NCBI RefSeq assembly: GCF_900119915.1 | Contig: NZ_LT635455.1 | Location: forward strand, 744,001-808,000 | Reading direction: 5' to 3' | DNA: 64,000 nucleotides | Origin: Olsenella timonensis | GTDB taxonomy: Bacteria; Actinomycetota; Coriobacteriia; Coriobacteriales; Atopobiaceae | In this document: piece after piece, positions 19,505 through 28,284 of the stretch | Position numbering within the stretch: position 1 is the stretch's first letter | How the letters are laid out: each line of letters begins with the position of its first letter | The notes under the pieces: model-generated | Seen by the model: the letters and a program-made list of their open reading frames with translations, nothing else | Told to the model about the DNA's origin: nothing | The model's database searches: none | Position numbers and translations under genes: made by a program

Positions 19505-19745
19505 CTGCTGCAAAAATGCCGCTCGTGCGATGTTTTGGCGATTCGAGACGCAAACGTGCCGTTCGTGTGATGTGTTTTCTGGCCTCAGGGCCGCCATCTT
19601 GATTCGTTCGCGTGAGTATTCGCAGGTCGCAATATAAATGGTGCAAAGAAAATCGCCAAAGCGGGAGAAATCGTATCGCACGAACGCCCTTTTTGTCGTC
19701 CGAGCGTCCGAAATATCACACGAACAAGGGTTTTGCGCCCAAGCT
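19505..19745. repeat. Palindromic cluster with four copies of a TTCGTGYGAT motif
   Basis: Two direct copies of GCCGYTCGTGYGATG occur at about 19518 and 19558 (40 bases apart). Two inverted copies, ATCGCACGAACG at 19675 and ATCACACGAACA at 19715, are also exactly 40 bases apart. Each copy has an A-rich block (CAAAA) at a fixed distance and a T-rich block after it. The two halves form an imperfect inverted repeat with about 75-base arms. The stretch is much richer in A and T than its surroundings. It lies between the convergent ends of recN and an XRE gene. Confidence 0.85.
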
Positions 19746-19781
19746 GCGGGGCGCACGCGCATCCGGGCGCGCGGACGGTGC

Positions 19782-20072
19782 CTACTCGTCCCCAGGGGAC
19801 GGGCGCGCCGAGCCGTCCAGGTCGAGGAGCTCGGTCACGGACAGGCCGAAGACCCACGCGAGCGAGAGCAGCGTGTGGTACGTGGGGTTCATGGGGGTGC
19901 CGGGCTTTGACTCGCCCTTCTCGAACTTTTGGTAGGTGTAGAGCGCGATGCCGGCGCGGTGAGCCACGGCCTCCTGGCTGAGCCCCTGCCTGCGACGCAG
20001 GTCGCGCAGGCGGTAGGCAAGCCGCATCGAGTAGTCCCTGAAGTTCGGGACGTTGTCCACCCTGAGTTCCAT
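19782..20072 (-). CDS. XRE-family transcriptional regulator
   Basis: A 96-residue DNA-binding protein with an HTH_3 domain at about residues 17-75: RLRDLRRRQGLSQEAVAHRAG is the first half with the recognition helix, then YQKFEKGESKPGTP and a final hydrophobic helix (LLSLAWVFGLSVTELLDL). An upstream in-frame start at 20129 would add 19 residues. It is convergent with recN and divergent from the PARG-like gene 156 bases away, so it may control that gene. There is no effector domain. Confidence 0.82.
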   Translation of the reverse strand: MELRVDNVPNFRDYSMRLAYRLRDLRRRQGLSQEAVAHRAGIALYTYQKFEKGESKPGTPMNPTYHTLLSLAWVFGLSVTELLDLDGSARPSPGDE

Positions 20073-20227
20073 GTGTCGAATATCAGGGGAGTTGCAGGGC
20101 TTGACCACCATATGTGTATTGCAAGCCAAAACACACAGAAGGCTTGGTGCGCGCCGGCAGCCCCTTGCGGCGCCCCGCGTCGCGCTTGTGAGAGAATGGC
20201 GGGGATGGTCCGGAGAGAGGAGTTCAC

Positions 20228-21139
20228 ATGGCGGGAAAGAACGCGCGTCGCGAGGGTCGCGGGCCCAGCCGGGCGCAGCGGGCGAGGTCGCACGTCGAGG
20301 AGATGGCGCGACGCTTCTCGGGCGAGATCGCCGCCTCCGCCAAGGGGGTTCGCGCCTACGACGGCGCCCCGGCTGTCAGCGCTGCGGCGCCGGGCGTCCC
20401 GAGGGTCTCCGTCGCAGACGAGGACACGGCCTCCGCGGTGCTCGCGCGCGGGCGCGGGCTCGCCTCGGCGTGCGACCTCGCCGTGCTGGACTTCGCGTCG
20501 TTCCTGTACCCCGGCGGCGGCTACGAGCGCGGCGCGTGGGGCCAGGAGCAGGCGCTCTGCTCCGAGAGCTTCCTCTACAACGTGCTCTCGCAGAAGGCCG
20601 ACTGGTACGCCGAGAACCGCCGTCGCAACGTCAACTGCCACCTCTATCGCAACCGCGCGCTTATGGTGCCGCGCGTGCGCTTCGAGCGGGACGGCTACCA
20701 CTCCTACGCAGACGTGATCGTGGCCGCCGCTCCCGACGCCCGCCGCGCGGGCGAGGAGTACCGCGTGGGGGAGGGCGCGCTGCTCTCCGCCCTGCGCGAC
20801 CGCGTGCGCCTGGTCATGGCGGTCGCGGACGAGCTCGGTCACGAGAAGCTCGTGCTCGGGGCCTTTGGCTGCGGCGCCTTTGGCTGGGACGCGGCCGTGG
20901 TGGCGGAGGCGTTCCGCGCGGAGCTCGCGGGCAGCGCGCACGTCGCGCGCGAGGTGACCTTTGCCGTGCCGCGCGGCCGCACCGACGAGAACCTCGAGGT
21001 CTTCGAGCACGCGCTCGCCACCTTCCCGGAGGCCAACGCGGCCCCGTACGCGAGCCGCGCCGAGCGCGCCGCCGCCGAGGCCGAGCGCGCCGCCGCGGAC
21101 GACGCCGACGAGGACGACGACTGGCGGCAGTACCTGTAG
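20228..21139 (+). CDS. TIGR02452 family protein, microbial PARG-like
   Basis: A 303-residue protein matching the bacterial poly(ADP-ribose) glycohydrolase-like family (DUF2263/TIGR02452). The PARG signature is present as PGGGYERGAWGQEQALC, Gly-Gly-Gly followed seven residues later by Gln-Glu, at about residues 96-112. A later GAFGCGAFGWD loop matches the macrodomain phosphate-binding loop. The N-terminus is basic and the C-terminus is Glu/Asp/Ala-rich. It would remove ADP-ribose from targets; which ADP-ribosylation it reverses is unknown and no ART gene is adjacent. It stands alone, divergent from an XRE gene. Confidence 0.85.
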   Translation: MAGKNARREGRGPSRAQRARSHVEEMARRFSGEIAASAKGVRAYDGAPAVSAAAPGVPRVSVADEDTASAVLARGRGLASACDLAVLDFASFLYPGGGYERGAWGQEQALCSESFLYNVLSQKADWYAENRRRNVNCHLYRNRALMVPRVRFERDGYHSYADVIVAAAPDARRAGEEYRVGEGALLSALRDRVRLVMAVADELGHEKLVLGAFGCGAFGWDAAVVAEAFRAELAGSAHVAREVTFAVPRGRTDENLEVFEHALATFPEANAAPYASRAERAAAEAERAAADDADEDDDWRQYL

Positions 21140-21159
21140 GCCCGCTGCCCAGGACCAGG

Positions 21160-22350
21160 TTAGGACCGGGCGCGGGCGCGCGCTAGCGCGGTCCCCACGG
21201 CCGCGGTCGCCACGGCGAAGAGTGCCACGATCGCGGACTGCGCGAGCACGCTTGCCGCGAGCTCCCCGGTGAGGCCGTCGGCAGCATACACCGCGCTCAT
21301 GGCGTGGATGACCCACCAGATGGGGGTGAGCCGCGCCACGGCCGTCACCGCGGCGCCCATGCTCGCCTGCTGGACCCAGGTTCCGCCCAGGAACGTGAGC
21401 ACCATCGAGCCCATGTTGCCCGCCGCGTGCGCGAGGTCGCCGGTGGCTCCGAGGCCCCAGAGCAGGTAGCCGTACGCCGAGCCCACGCAGGCCAGGGCCA
21501 GCAGCGGCACCTGCGCGAGCAGCACGAGCCGCACGTCCGTGCCCGCCAGCGAACCCGCGCACCAGAGCGTTCCGAGCACGCCCATCGCCGCCCAGACCGC
21601 GAGGCCCACGCCGAGGCAGGCGAGCGCGAGCTGGGTCCCGCGCGCCGCGTCGGATACCGGGGCCGCGAGCAGGCGCGTCGTGACGGGCTGGTCGCGTCCG
21701 AGCGAGCGCAGCCCGCACGCGATGAGGATGGCCGTCCCGCCAAAGAGGGCATACGTCGAGAACTGCATGAAGACGAGGTAGTCCGTCGGCAGCGCCCCGG
21801 AGTCGCCCGGTTCGATGACGCCCACCTCCAGCTGCGCCCCCTCGGAGGCGCGCGCCTCCTCGGCGCATGCCACGGCCTGGTCGACGGAGAGTCCCGTGTC
21901 GGCGAGAAGCGCGTAGAGCTGCTGGGCGTAGGCACGTACCCGCTGGTCGGCGAGCGAGCCGCTCGCGTCGCTGTAGCTCACCACGCACTCGAGCGCGGGC
22001 ATCTCGGCGCCCCCGCGCGCCGCCGCCTCGAGTGCCCCTCCGTAGCCCTCCGGGATCACGAGCACGTAGTTGGCCAGGTCCTTGGCGGCGGCGTCCTGCA
22101 GCGCGTATGCGGTGTCGGGCAGCTCCACGAGCTCGCCCGTCTCGGCGGCGTAGTCGGAGAGCGCCTCCGACACCGCGGAGCCGTCCCGGTCGATCACGGC
22201 GATGGTGGGCCGAGCGGCCTCGTATGAGCTCGATTCCGTGCCCACGTAGGACGCCATGAGCCAGCCAAAGGCCCCGAGCATGACCACGTAGAGGGCGAGA
22301 AGCCCGCGGTGGCGCAGGACCACGTGCCCGGCGAGTCTAAAGAGCTGCAT
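21160..22350 (-). CDS. ABC-2 type exporter permease
   Basis: A 396-residue ABC-2 permease (ABC2_membrane_3 type) with one N-terminal membrane helix (about 15-35), a large extracytoplasmic domain of about 150 residues, then five or six helices from about 165 to the end. It is last in an operon with a second permease (overlap 14 bases) and an ATPase, so the exporter is probably a heterodimer of the two permeases. The substrate is likely a drug, lipid or peptide, by family analogy only. Confidence 0.88.
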   Translation of the reverse strand: MQLFRLAGHVVLRHRGLLALYVVMLGAFGWLMASYVGTESSSYEAARPTIAVIDRDGSAVSEALSDYAAETGELVELPDTAYALQDAAAKDLANYVLVIPEGYGGALEAAARGGAEMPALECVVSYSDASGSLADQRVRAYAQQLYALLADTGLSVDQAVACAEEARASEGAQLEVGVIEPGDSGALPTDYLVFMQFSTYALFGGTAILIACGLRSLGRDQPVTTRLLAAPVSDAARGTQLALACLGVGLAVWAAMGVLGTLWCAGSLAGTDVRLVLLAQVPLLALACVGSAYGYLLWGLGATGDLAHAAGNMGSMVLTFLGGTWVQQASMGAAVTAVARLTPIWWVIHAMSAVYAADGLTGELAASVLAQSAIVALFAVATAAVGTALARARARS

Positions 22351-23521
22351 AGCGCTGCCTCCTCATGAAGAGCGCCGCCACGACGAAGAGCGCGGCGGAG
22401 ATGGCCAGGAGCGTGCCCAGGGACCGGGCGAACGGTGCGAGCGAGTCGTAGAACGCCAGGCGATAGAAGGCCTCGCCGACCTGCACCGCCGGGTTTATCG
22501 CCTGCGCCCAGGGCAGGTGGAGGGAGAGCCAGTCGGCCAGGCGAAGCGACGGCGTGCCGAAGAGCCCCGCCGGAAGCGAGAGGCCCATCGTCGCGATGGT
22601 GCAGACGACGTCCTTGGCGGACGTGGAGAGCCGCGGTATCGAGCCGATGAAGGTTCCGATGGCGCAGCTCACGAGCGCGCACGCGGCGCAGGCGGCGACC
22701 GCCAGCCCTTCCCGGCCGCCGAAGGAGACCCCTGCGACGAGCCGGATGTAGACGAGGGCTGCCACAAGGCACGCAAAGACCACGATCCACGCGGCGAGAA
22801 GCGCAGCTGCGAGCTGGCGGACAGGCCCCACCGCGCCGAGCTGGCGCCGGGCGCCCTCCGGGGAGCCGTCCGCGCGCTTGGTGACCACGAGCAGAAGCGC
22901 CACCTGCGCGCCCATCAGGCTCGAGAAGCCGAGCATCGCGTAGTAGAAGCGCGCGAACTCGCTCGACTCGGCGCGCAGGACGGAGAGGCGCTCGGTGAGC
23001 ACGTCGTCGCCGGCCAGCGACTCGGCCAGGCGGGTCGTGGACTCCGCGGAGGAGAGGGCCGTCGGGTCGGCCTCGGCCACGGCGGCCATCGTCGCGGAGA
23101 CCTGCAGATAGCGCTCGAGCACGAGCTGCACCACCGCCTGGTCCACGGTCCCGGTGGAGCGGGCGGGCACCTCCATGCGCGGCGCGGCCTCCGCCGAGGC
23201 CACGACGTAGGCGCAGACCTCCTCGGCCTCCGCCCCTGCCGCAGCGCTGGCCTCGTCTGGATAGGCCACGACCTCGAGGACCGCGTCCTCGCCATCGGCG
23301 AGCTCGTCGAGAACGGCAGTGAGCTCCGCGGCCGTTGCCGAGCCGTCCGAGACCACGCCCACGCGCGTGGCGCGGTCCACGTCCCCCGAAGCGTAGCCGT
23401 CGAACATGAACACGAAGACCGTCGCCAGGAGCAGCGGGAACAGCAGCACCCAGATGACCACGCCGCGGTTGCGCAGCGCCTGGGTGAGGTCGAAGCGCAG
23501 GAGCGAGAGCACGTCTTTCAC
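22337..23521 (-). CDS. ABC-2 type exporter permease
   Basis: A 394-residue permease of the same layout as its neighbour: an N-terminal helix, a large extracytoplasmic domain, and a C-terminal block of helices. It begins with a YhaP/NatB-like sequence (LRFDLTQALRNRG). GTG at 23521 is chosen over an upstream ATG because AGGGGG lies 8 bases before it and it clears the stop of the ATPase gene. Middle gene of the exporter operon. Confidence 0.86.
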   Translation of the reverse strand: MKDVLSLLRFDLTQALRNRGVVIWVLLFPLLLATVFVFMFDGYASGDVDRATRVGVVSDGSATAAELTAVLDELADGEDAVLEVVAYPDEASAAAGAEAEEVCAYVVASAEAAPRMEVPARSTGTVDQAVVQLVLERYLQVSATMAAVAEADPTALSSAESTTRLAESLAGDDVLTERLSVLRAESSEFARFYYAMLGFSSLMGAQVALLLVVTKRADGSPEGARRQLGAVGPVRQLAAALLAAWIVVFACLVAALVYIRLVAGVSFGGREGLAVAACAACALVSCAIGTFIGSIPRLSTSAKDVVCTIATMGLSLPAGLFGTPSLRLADWLSLHLPWAQAINPAVQVGEAFYRLAFYDSLAPFARSLGTLLAISAALFVVAALFMRRQRYAAL

Positions 23522-23531
23522 GGCACACCCC

Positions 23532-24470
23532 CTAGTCGCGCAGCTCACGGCCGCAGAGCTCGAGGAAGACGTCGTTTAGGGTGGGCGGCTCGCTCCAGAC
23601 GCGCCCGCAGCTCACGCCGGCCGCGCGCAGCTCCTCGAGCACGTCCACGAGCGCGTGGGCGGCCGGCGCGCAGTCCACGTGCAGCTCGCCGTCGGCGTAG
23701 GAGGCGCGGCTCACGCACGGCAGCGACTCCAGGCGCGCGAGCGTCTCGGGTGCGAGGGGGGCCGTCTGTGCCACGATCTTCTCGCCTGCGTCGATGAGGC
23801 GCTTGAGCTCGTCGCAGGTGCCCTGTGCGATGGCGCGCCCGGCGTCCATGATCATGACGCGCCCGCAGATCTGCTCGACCTCCTCCATGTAGTGGCTCGT
23901 GTAGACCACGGTGGCGCCCCCGTCGCGCAGGCGGCAGATGCCGTCCAGGATGGCGTTTCTGCTCTGCGGGTCCACGGCCACGGTGGGCTCGTCGAGGAAG
24001 AGCAGCTCGGGCCGGTGCGCGATGCCGCAGGCTATGTTGAGTCGCCGCGCCAGGCCGCCCGAGAGCCTGCGCGGGCGCTTGTCCGCGTGCTCGGCGAGGC
24101 CCACGAAGTCGAGCGCCTCGTCCACCAGGCGGCGCCGCTCGGCGCGCGCGGGTACGTAGAGCGCGCAGAAGGCGTCCACGTTCTCGCGCACGGTGAGCTC
24201 GTCGAGCACGGCGACCTGCTGCGGGACCACGCCGATGCGCCGCTTGAGGTCGTGGCGGGAGGGCGCCATCGGCTCGCCGAAGAGCTCGATGGTGCCGCGG
24301 TCGTAGGTGAGCAGCTGCAGGATGCAGTTGATGGCCGTGGTCTTGCCGCAGCCGTTGGGGCCCAGGAGGCCGAAGATCTCCCCTTTGGCCACGGTGAGGT
24401 CGAGGTGGTCGAGCGCCAGCGTCTGGCCGTAGCGCTTCACGAGCCCCTCCACGCGCACGATGTCGGTCAT
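23532..24470 (-). CDS. ABC exporter ATP-binding protein
   Basis: A 312-residue ATPase of the DrrA/CcmA-like class. Walker A is GPNGCGKTTA (about residues 38-47), the signature is LSGGLARRL, Walker B is LLFLDEPTVAVDP, and the H-loop is in VVYTSHYMEE. A C-terminal extension of about 90 residues is typical of drug-exporting members. It is first in the operon, has AAGGAGGAGAC before its ATG, and is divergent from a two-component system. Confidence 0.94.
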   Translation of the reverse strand: MTDIVRVEGLVKRYGQTLALDHLDLTVAKGEIFGLLGPNGCGKTTAINCILQLLTYDRGTIELFGEPMAPSRHDLKRRIGVVPQQVAVLDELTVRENVDAFCALYVPARAERRRLVDEALDFVGLAEHADKRPRRLSGGLARRLNIACGIAHRPELLFLDEPTVAVDPQSRNAILDGICRLRDGGATVVYTSHYMEEVEQICGRVMIMDAGRAIAQGTCDELKRLIDAGEKIVAQTAPLAPETLARLESLPCVSRASYADGELHVDCAPAAHALVDVLEELRAAGVSCGRVWSEPPTLNDVFLELCGRELRD

Positions 24471-24528
24471 GTCTCCTCCTTCTGCGGTCGGTGGCCCAAG
24501 TGTGCGCCGTGTGGGGGTCGGCGGGAAG

Positions 24529-24572
24529 TGACGTATGTCACGAAGGGGGCGGGAGGGGCGTGACAGATGTCA
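24529..24572. promoter_or_regulatory. Two operator-like palindromes TGACNNATGTCA
   Basis: TGACGTATGTCA (24529-24540) and TGACAGATGTCA (24561-24572) are 32 bases apart centre to centre, about three helical turns. They lie between the divergent ABC operon and the sensor kinase gene, as expected for sites of the adjacent LuxR-type response regulator. Confidence 0.65.
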
Positions 24573-24597
24573 CGGGCGACGGCTGCAGCGTGCCTGA

Positions 24598-24603
24598 TAG
24601 AAT
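24598..24603 (+). promoter_or_regulatory. -10 box of the sensor kinase gene, probably leaderless
   Basis: TAGAAT ends 6 bases before the ATG at 24610. A normal start site would fall on or next to the ATG, so the mRNA probably has no leader; no ribosome-binding site is visible. Confidence 0.5.
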
Positions 24604-24609
24604 CCCCGC

Positions 24610-25689
24610 ATGGAGAGAATTGCCGACAAGTTCGTGGTGCTTGCGTGCTGCGTGGGCGCGCTTGCCCTCACGGGGACGGGTGCGGACGTCGTGGGCTCGC
24701 TGCTCGCCTCGGTTGCCTGTGCGTTTGCCGCCGAGTTGCCCTGTGGTCGCGCGCGACTCCTGCCGGCTCTCGCCTACGTGGCGCTCTCGCTTGCGGTGCC
24801 GGTCGCCGGCGCCTTCGTCGCCCCGGTCGCCTACGATCTCGCCGCCGGGCGCCGCGGTCGCTGGCTCGCCGCCGCATGTGCGCTCCTGCCGCCCGCCGCC
24901 TGCTGGCGGGGCGCCCTCGCGGCGCCCGCGGCCCTCGTCGCGCTTCTCGCCGTGCTCGTGGCAGTGCTCCTGGCCGGGCGCACGCATCGCATGCTCGAGC
25001 AGCGCGCGGAGAACCTGCGCGTCGCAGACGGCCTGCGCGAGCGCGAGCTGGTCCTCGAGGCGCGCAACCGCGATCTCATGGACGCGCAGGATTACGAGGT
25101 TCGCCTCGCTACGCTCTCCGAGCGGACGCGCATCGCTCGGGAGATTCACGACAGCGTGGGCCATCTGCTCACGCGCGCCGTCGTGCAGACGGAGGCGCAG
25201 CGCGTGGTCCACGCCGGGGAGCCATGCGAGAGGGACTTCGCCGCCGTGGCGGACACGCTGCGCGAGGCGCTCGACGAGGTGCGCGCGAGCGTGCACGACC
25301 TGCGCGACGACGGCTGCGACCTCTCCGTGCAGCTGCGCGCGGCGGCAGAAGCCGCCTGCGCGGGGTCGGGGGTCGAGGTGAGCTGCCGGGCGGAGGCCGC
25401 CGACGCCCCGCCGGCGGTGACGAGCTGCCTGCTGGCGGTGGTGCGCGAGGCGCTCTCCAACACGTTGCGCCACTCCGACGCACGGCACGTGAGCGTGGAG
25501 CTCGCGAAGCACCCGGGGCTCTGGCGGCTGCGCGTGGCAGACGACGGGGATGCGGCGGCCCCGGCCCCGGACGGGGCGGGCATGGGGCTCGCCTCCATGG
25601 AGGAGCGGGTCCGTGCGCTGGGCGGCTCCTTCCGGGCCGGTCCCGGGGAGCGCGGGGGCTGGGTGGTCTTTGCCAGCGTGCCGAGATGA
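24610..25689 (+). CDS. Sensor histidine kinase, NarL/DesK-like (HisKA_3)
   Basis: A 359-residue membrane kinase. The N-terminal 120 residues hold four or five hydrophobic helices with almost no extracytoplasmic loop, typical of intramembrane sensors. A coiled-coil linker leads to the HisKA_3 domain with the phosphorylated His in REIHDSVGHLLT (about residue 180), then a HATPase with the N-box VVREALSNTLRHS and G-box GMGLASMEERVRALGG. It is followed 11 bases later by its response regulator and is divergent from the ABC exporter, which it probably controls. Confidence 0.92.
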   Translation: MERIADKFVVLACCVGALALTGTGADVVGSLLASVACAFAAELPCGRARLLPALAYVALSLAVPVAGAFVAPVAYDLAAGRRGRWLAAACALLPPAACWRGALAAPAALVALLAVLVAVLLAGRTHRMLEQRAENLRVADGLRERELVLEARNRDLMDAQDYEVRLATLSERTRIAREIHDSVGHLLTRAVVQTEAQRVVHAGEPCERDFAAVADTLREALDEVRASVHDLRDDGCDLSVQLRAAAEAACAGSGVEVSCRAEAADAPPAVTSCLLAVVREALSNTLRHSDARHVSVELAKHPGLWRLRVADDGDAAAPAPDGAGMGLASMEERVRALGGSFRAGPGERGGWVVFASVPR

Positions 25690-25700
25690 GGGGAGCGAGG

Positions 25701-26345
25701 ATGCGACTTGTCATAGCCGACGACGACGCGGTGGTGGCGTCGTCGCTCGAGATCGTGCTCGGCGCGCAGCCGGACATCGAGGTCGTGGGGCGAGCCGCCG
25801 ACGGTAACGAGGCCGTCCGCCTGGCGGCCGAGCTCGCCCCCGACGTGGTCCTTCTCGACATCCAGATGCCGGGCACGGACGGCCTCGCCGCGGCGGAGCG
25901 GATCCTCGCGGTGCCGACGCCCCCGCACGTGGTCTTCCTCACCACGTTCTCCGACGACGAGTACATCGTGCGCGCGCTCTCGCTCGGCGCGGCGGGCTAC
26001 CTGATCAAGCAGGACGTGGGCGGGGTGGCGCCGGCCCTGCGCGCGGTCATGGCCGGTCGCAGCGTGCTGGAGGGGGAGGTGCTGGAGCGCGCGGTGGCCC
26101 TCGGCGCGCCGCCTGGCGAGAAGGGCGCGGCGGAGCCTGACCTCGCCGCGATGTTCCCGCAGCTCACGGGACGCGAGCGCGAGGTCGTGCGCCTCGTTTC
26201 CGAGGGCCTCGACAACCGCGAGGTGGCGGCTGCGGCCTACATGGGGGAGGGCACGGTGCGCAACCACATCAGCCAGATCCTCGCCAAGCTGGGACTGCGC
26301 AACCGCACGCAGATCGCGGTGGCCTACTGGCGCGCCCTGCGGTAG
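25701..26345 (+). CDS. Response regulator, NarL/LuxR family
   Basis: A 214-residue regulator with an N-terminal receiver domain (acidic pair DDD near residue 8, phospho-acceptor Asp in VVLLDIQMPGTDG near residue 54, conserved Lys in YLIKQD) and a C-terminal LuxR-type HTH (LTGREREVVRLVSEG, then EVAAAAYMGEGTVRNHIS). The ATG at 25701 follows AGGGGAGCGAGG. It pairs with the upstream kinase and probably binds the two TGACNNATGTCA sites upstream. Confidence 0.93.
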   Translation: MRLVIADDDAVVASSLEIVLGAQPDIEVVGRAADGNEAVRLAAELAPDVVLLDIQMPGTDGLAAAERILAVPTPPHVVFLTTFSDDEYIVRALSLGAAGYLIKQDVGGVAPALRAVMAGRSVLEGEVLERAVALGAPPGEKGAAEPDLAAMFPQLTGREREVVRLVSEGLDNREVAAAAYMGEGTVRNHISQILAKLGLRNRTQIAVAYWRALR

Positions 26346-26352
26346 GGAAAGC

Positions 26353-26510
26353 GGGGCAGTTGCAGGGCGAGAAGCACTTCTCGCCCTGCAACTGCCCCGG
26401 ACTGTTAAGCGCTCGGCAACGCTGGACCTGCAACTACCCCGAAAACCTAAGCAGATCGCGACCCGGACCTGCAGCCACCCCGGATTCCTGAGCGGCTTCC
26501 CGTTTCCCGC
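26353..26510. repeat. Perfect 22-bp hairpin plus diverged tandem repeats of about 42 bp
   Basis: 26353-26374 and 26377-26398 are perfect inverted complements with a 2-base spacer. From 26385 a unit beginning CCTGCAACTGCCCCG recurs at 26427 (CCTGCAACTACCCCG) and 26468 (CCTGCAGCCACCCCG), each followed by a TAAGC/TGAGC block. The hairpin could end the response regulator transcript although there is no T-run. Confidence 0.85.
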
Positions 26511-26625
26511 GCGTGTCGCAATGTTTCGCGTTCGCGTCCGAATCCGCGAGCGGGCGCACCGTCCCCCTCGCCGCGCGCTACCATGGAGACCCGTGGAAAC
26601 GAGACGGATTCTACGGGAGGTCCCC

Positions 26626-28275
26626 ATGGCAAAGCACATCTTCGTGACCGGCGGCGTGGTCTCGTCGCTCGGCAAGGGCATCACGGCGGCGTCGCTCGGG
26701 CGGCTGCTCAAGGCCCGCGGCTACAAGGTCATGATGCAGAAGGCGGACCCCTACCTCAACGTGGACCCGGGCACGATGAGCCCCTTCCAGCACGGCGAGG
26801 TCTTCGTCACCGAGGACGGCTACGAGTCCGACCTCGACCTCGGCCACTACGAGCGCTTCATCGACGAGAACCTCACGCGCGACTCCAACTTCACCACGGG
26901 GGCCGTCTACCAGAGCCTCATCTCCCGCGAGCGCGCGGGCGACTTCCTCGGCGGCACCGTGCAGGTCATCCCGCACGTGACGGACGCCATCAAGGAGCGC
27001 TTCCGCCGTGTGGAGGCCGAGACCGGCGCCGACGTGGTGATCACCGAGCTCGGCGGCACGATCGGGGACATCGAGAGCCAGGCCTTCGTGGAGGCCATCC
27101 GCCAGTTCCGCAACGAGAAGGGCCGCGACGAGTGCATCCTCATCCACGTGAGCCTCGTGCCCTACATCGCGGCGGCCCACGAGGTCAAGACCAAGCCGAC
27201 GCAGCACTCGGTGCGGGAGCTGCGCTCCTTCGGCCTGCAGCCCGACTTCATCGTCTGCCGCTCCGACCACGAGGTGGACGCGTCCATCCGCGCCAAGATC
27301 GCGAGCTTCTGCGACGTCCCCGCCGACCACGTCTTCGAGAACTCCGACTGCCCCTCGATCTACGACGTGCCGGAGCACCTCGCCGCACAGGGCTTCGACG
27401 CGAAGGTCTGCGAGCGCCTGGGGCTCGAGCTCCGCGAGAGCCACATGGAGGGCTGGTACGGCTTCACGAGCGCGATGCACGCCGCCAACGCCCGCGCCGA
27501 CGTCACGCGCGTCTGCGTGGTGGGCAAGTACACGCAGCTGCCGGACGCCTACCTCTCCGTCATCGAGGCCCTCCACCACTCGGGCGTGCTCTTCGGGCGT
27601 CACGTGGACATCCGGCTCGTGGACGGCGAGGCGCTTGACGAGAAGAACGTCGAGGGGGTGCTCGGCGACGCCGACGGCATCCTCGTGCCCGGCGGCTTTG
27701 GCCTGCGCGGCATCGAGGGCAAGGTCTGCGCCGTTCGCCGCGCGCGCACCCAGCGCATCCCGTACCTGGGCGTCTGCCTGGGGCTGCAGGTCGCGGTCTG
27801 CGAGTTCGCCCGCGACGTCTGCGGCCTGGCGGACGCGAGCTCGGCCGAGTTCGACGCCGCCACGCCCCACCCCGTGATCCACATCATGCCCGACCAGGCC
27901 GAGATCACCGACAAGGGCGGCACCATGCGCCTCGGCGCCTACCCGTGCAAGGTCGTGTCCGGCACGCTCGCCGCCGAGGCCTACGGCGAGCCGCTCGTCT
28001 ACGAGCGCCACCGCCACCGCTACGAGGTCAACAACGCCTACCGCGAGCGGCTGACCTCCGCCGGGCTCGTCATCTCGGGACTCTCGCCCGACGAGCGGCT
28101 CGTGGAGATGGTGGAGCTGCCGGAGGACGTGCACCCCTGGTTCGTGGCGAGCCAGGCCCACCCCGAGTTCAAGAGCCGCCCGGACCGCCCGGCGCCGCTG
28201 TTCCGCGAGTTCGTGCGCGCCGCGATCGCGCACCACGAGGGATGCGGCCGCCACGACGTGGCGCCGCTCGCCTAG
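26626..28275 (+). CDS. pyrG: CTP synthase
   Basis: A 549-residue enzyme converting UTP to CTP with glutamine. The N-terminal synthase domain starts with the typical KHIFVTGGVVSSLGKGI P-loop. The C-terminal class I glutamine amidotransferase domain has the catalytic Cys in YLGVCLGLQ and the His/Glu pair in AQAHPEF. The ATG at 26626 follows GGGAGG; longer in-frame starts lack support. It is followed 9 bases later by a XerD-like gene. Confidence 0.97.
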   Translation: MAKHIFVTGGVVSSLGKGITAASLGRLLKARGYKVMMQKADPYLNVDPGTMSPFQHGEVFVTEDGYESDLDLGHYERFIDENLTRDSNFTTGAVYQSLISRERAGDFLGGTVQVIPHVTDAIKERFRRVEAETGADVVITELGGTIGDIESQAFVEAIRQFRNEKGRDECILIHVSLVPYIAAAHEVKTKPTQHSVRELRSFGLQPDFIVCRSDHEVDASIRAKIASFCDVPADHVFENSDCPSIYDVPEHLAAQGFDAKVCERLGLELRESHMEGWYGFTSAMHAANARADVTRVCVVGKYTQLPDAYLSVIEALHHSGVLFGRHVDIRLVDGEALDEKNVEGVLGDADGILVPGGFGLRGIEGKVCAVRRARTQRIPYLGVCLGLQVAVCEFARDVCGLADASSAEFDAATPHPVIHIMPDQAEITDKGGTMRLGAYPCKVVSGTLAAEAYGEPLVYERHRHRYEVNNAYRERLTSAGLVISGLSPDERLVEMVELPEDVHPWFVASQAHPEFKSRPDRPAPLFREFVRAAIAHHEGCGRHDVAPLA

Positions 28276-28284
28276 GGGGCCAAC

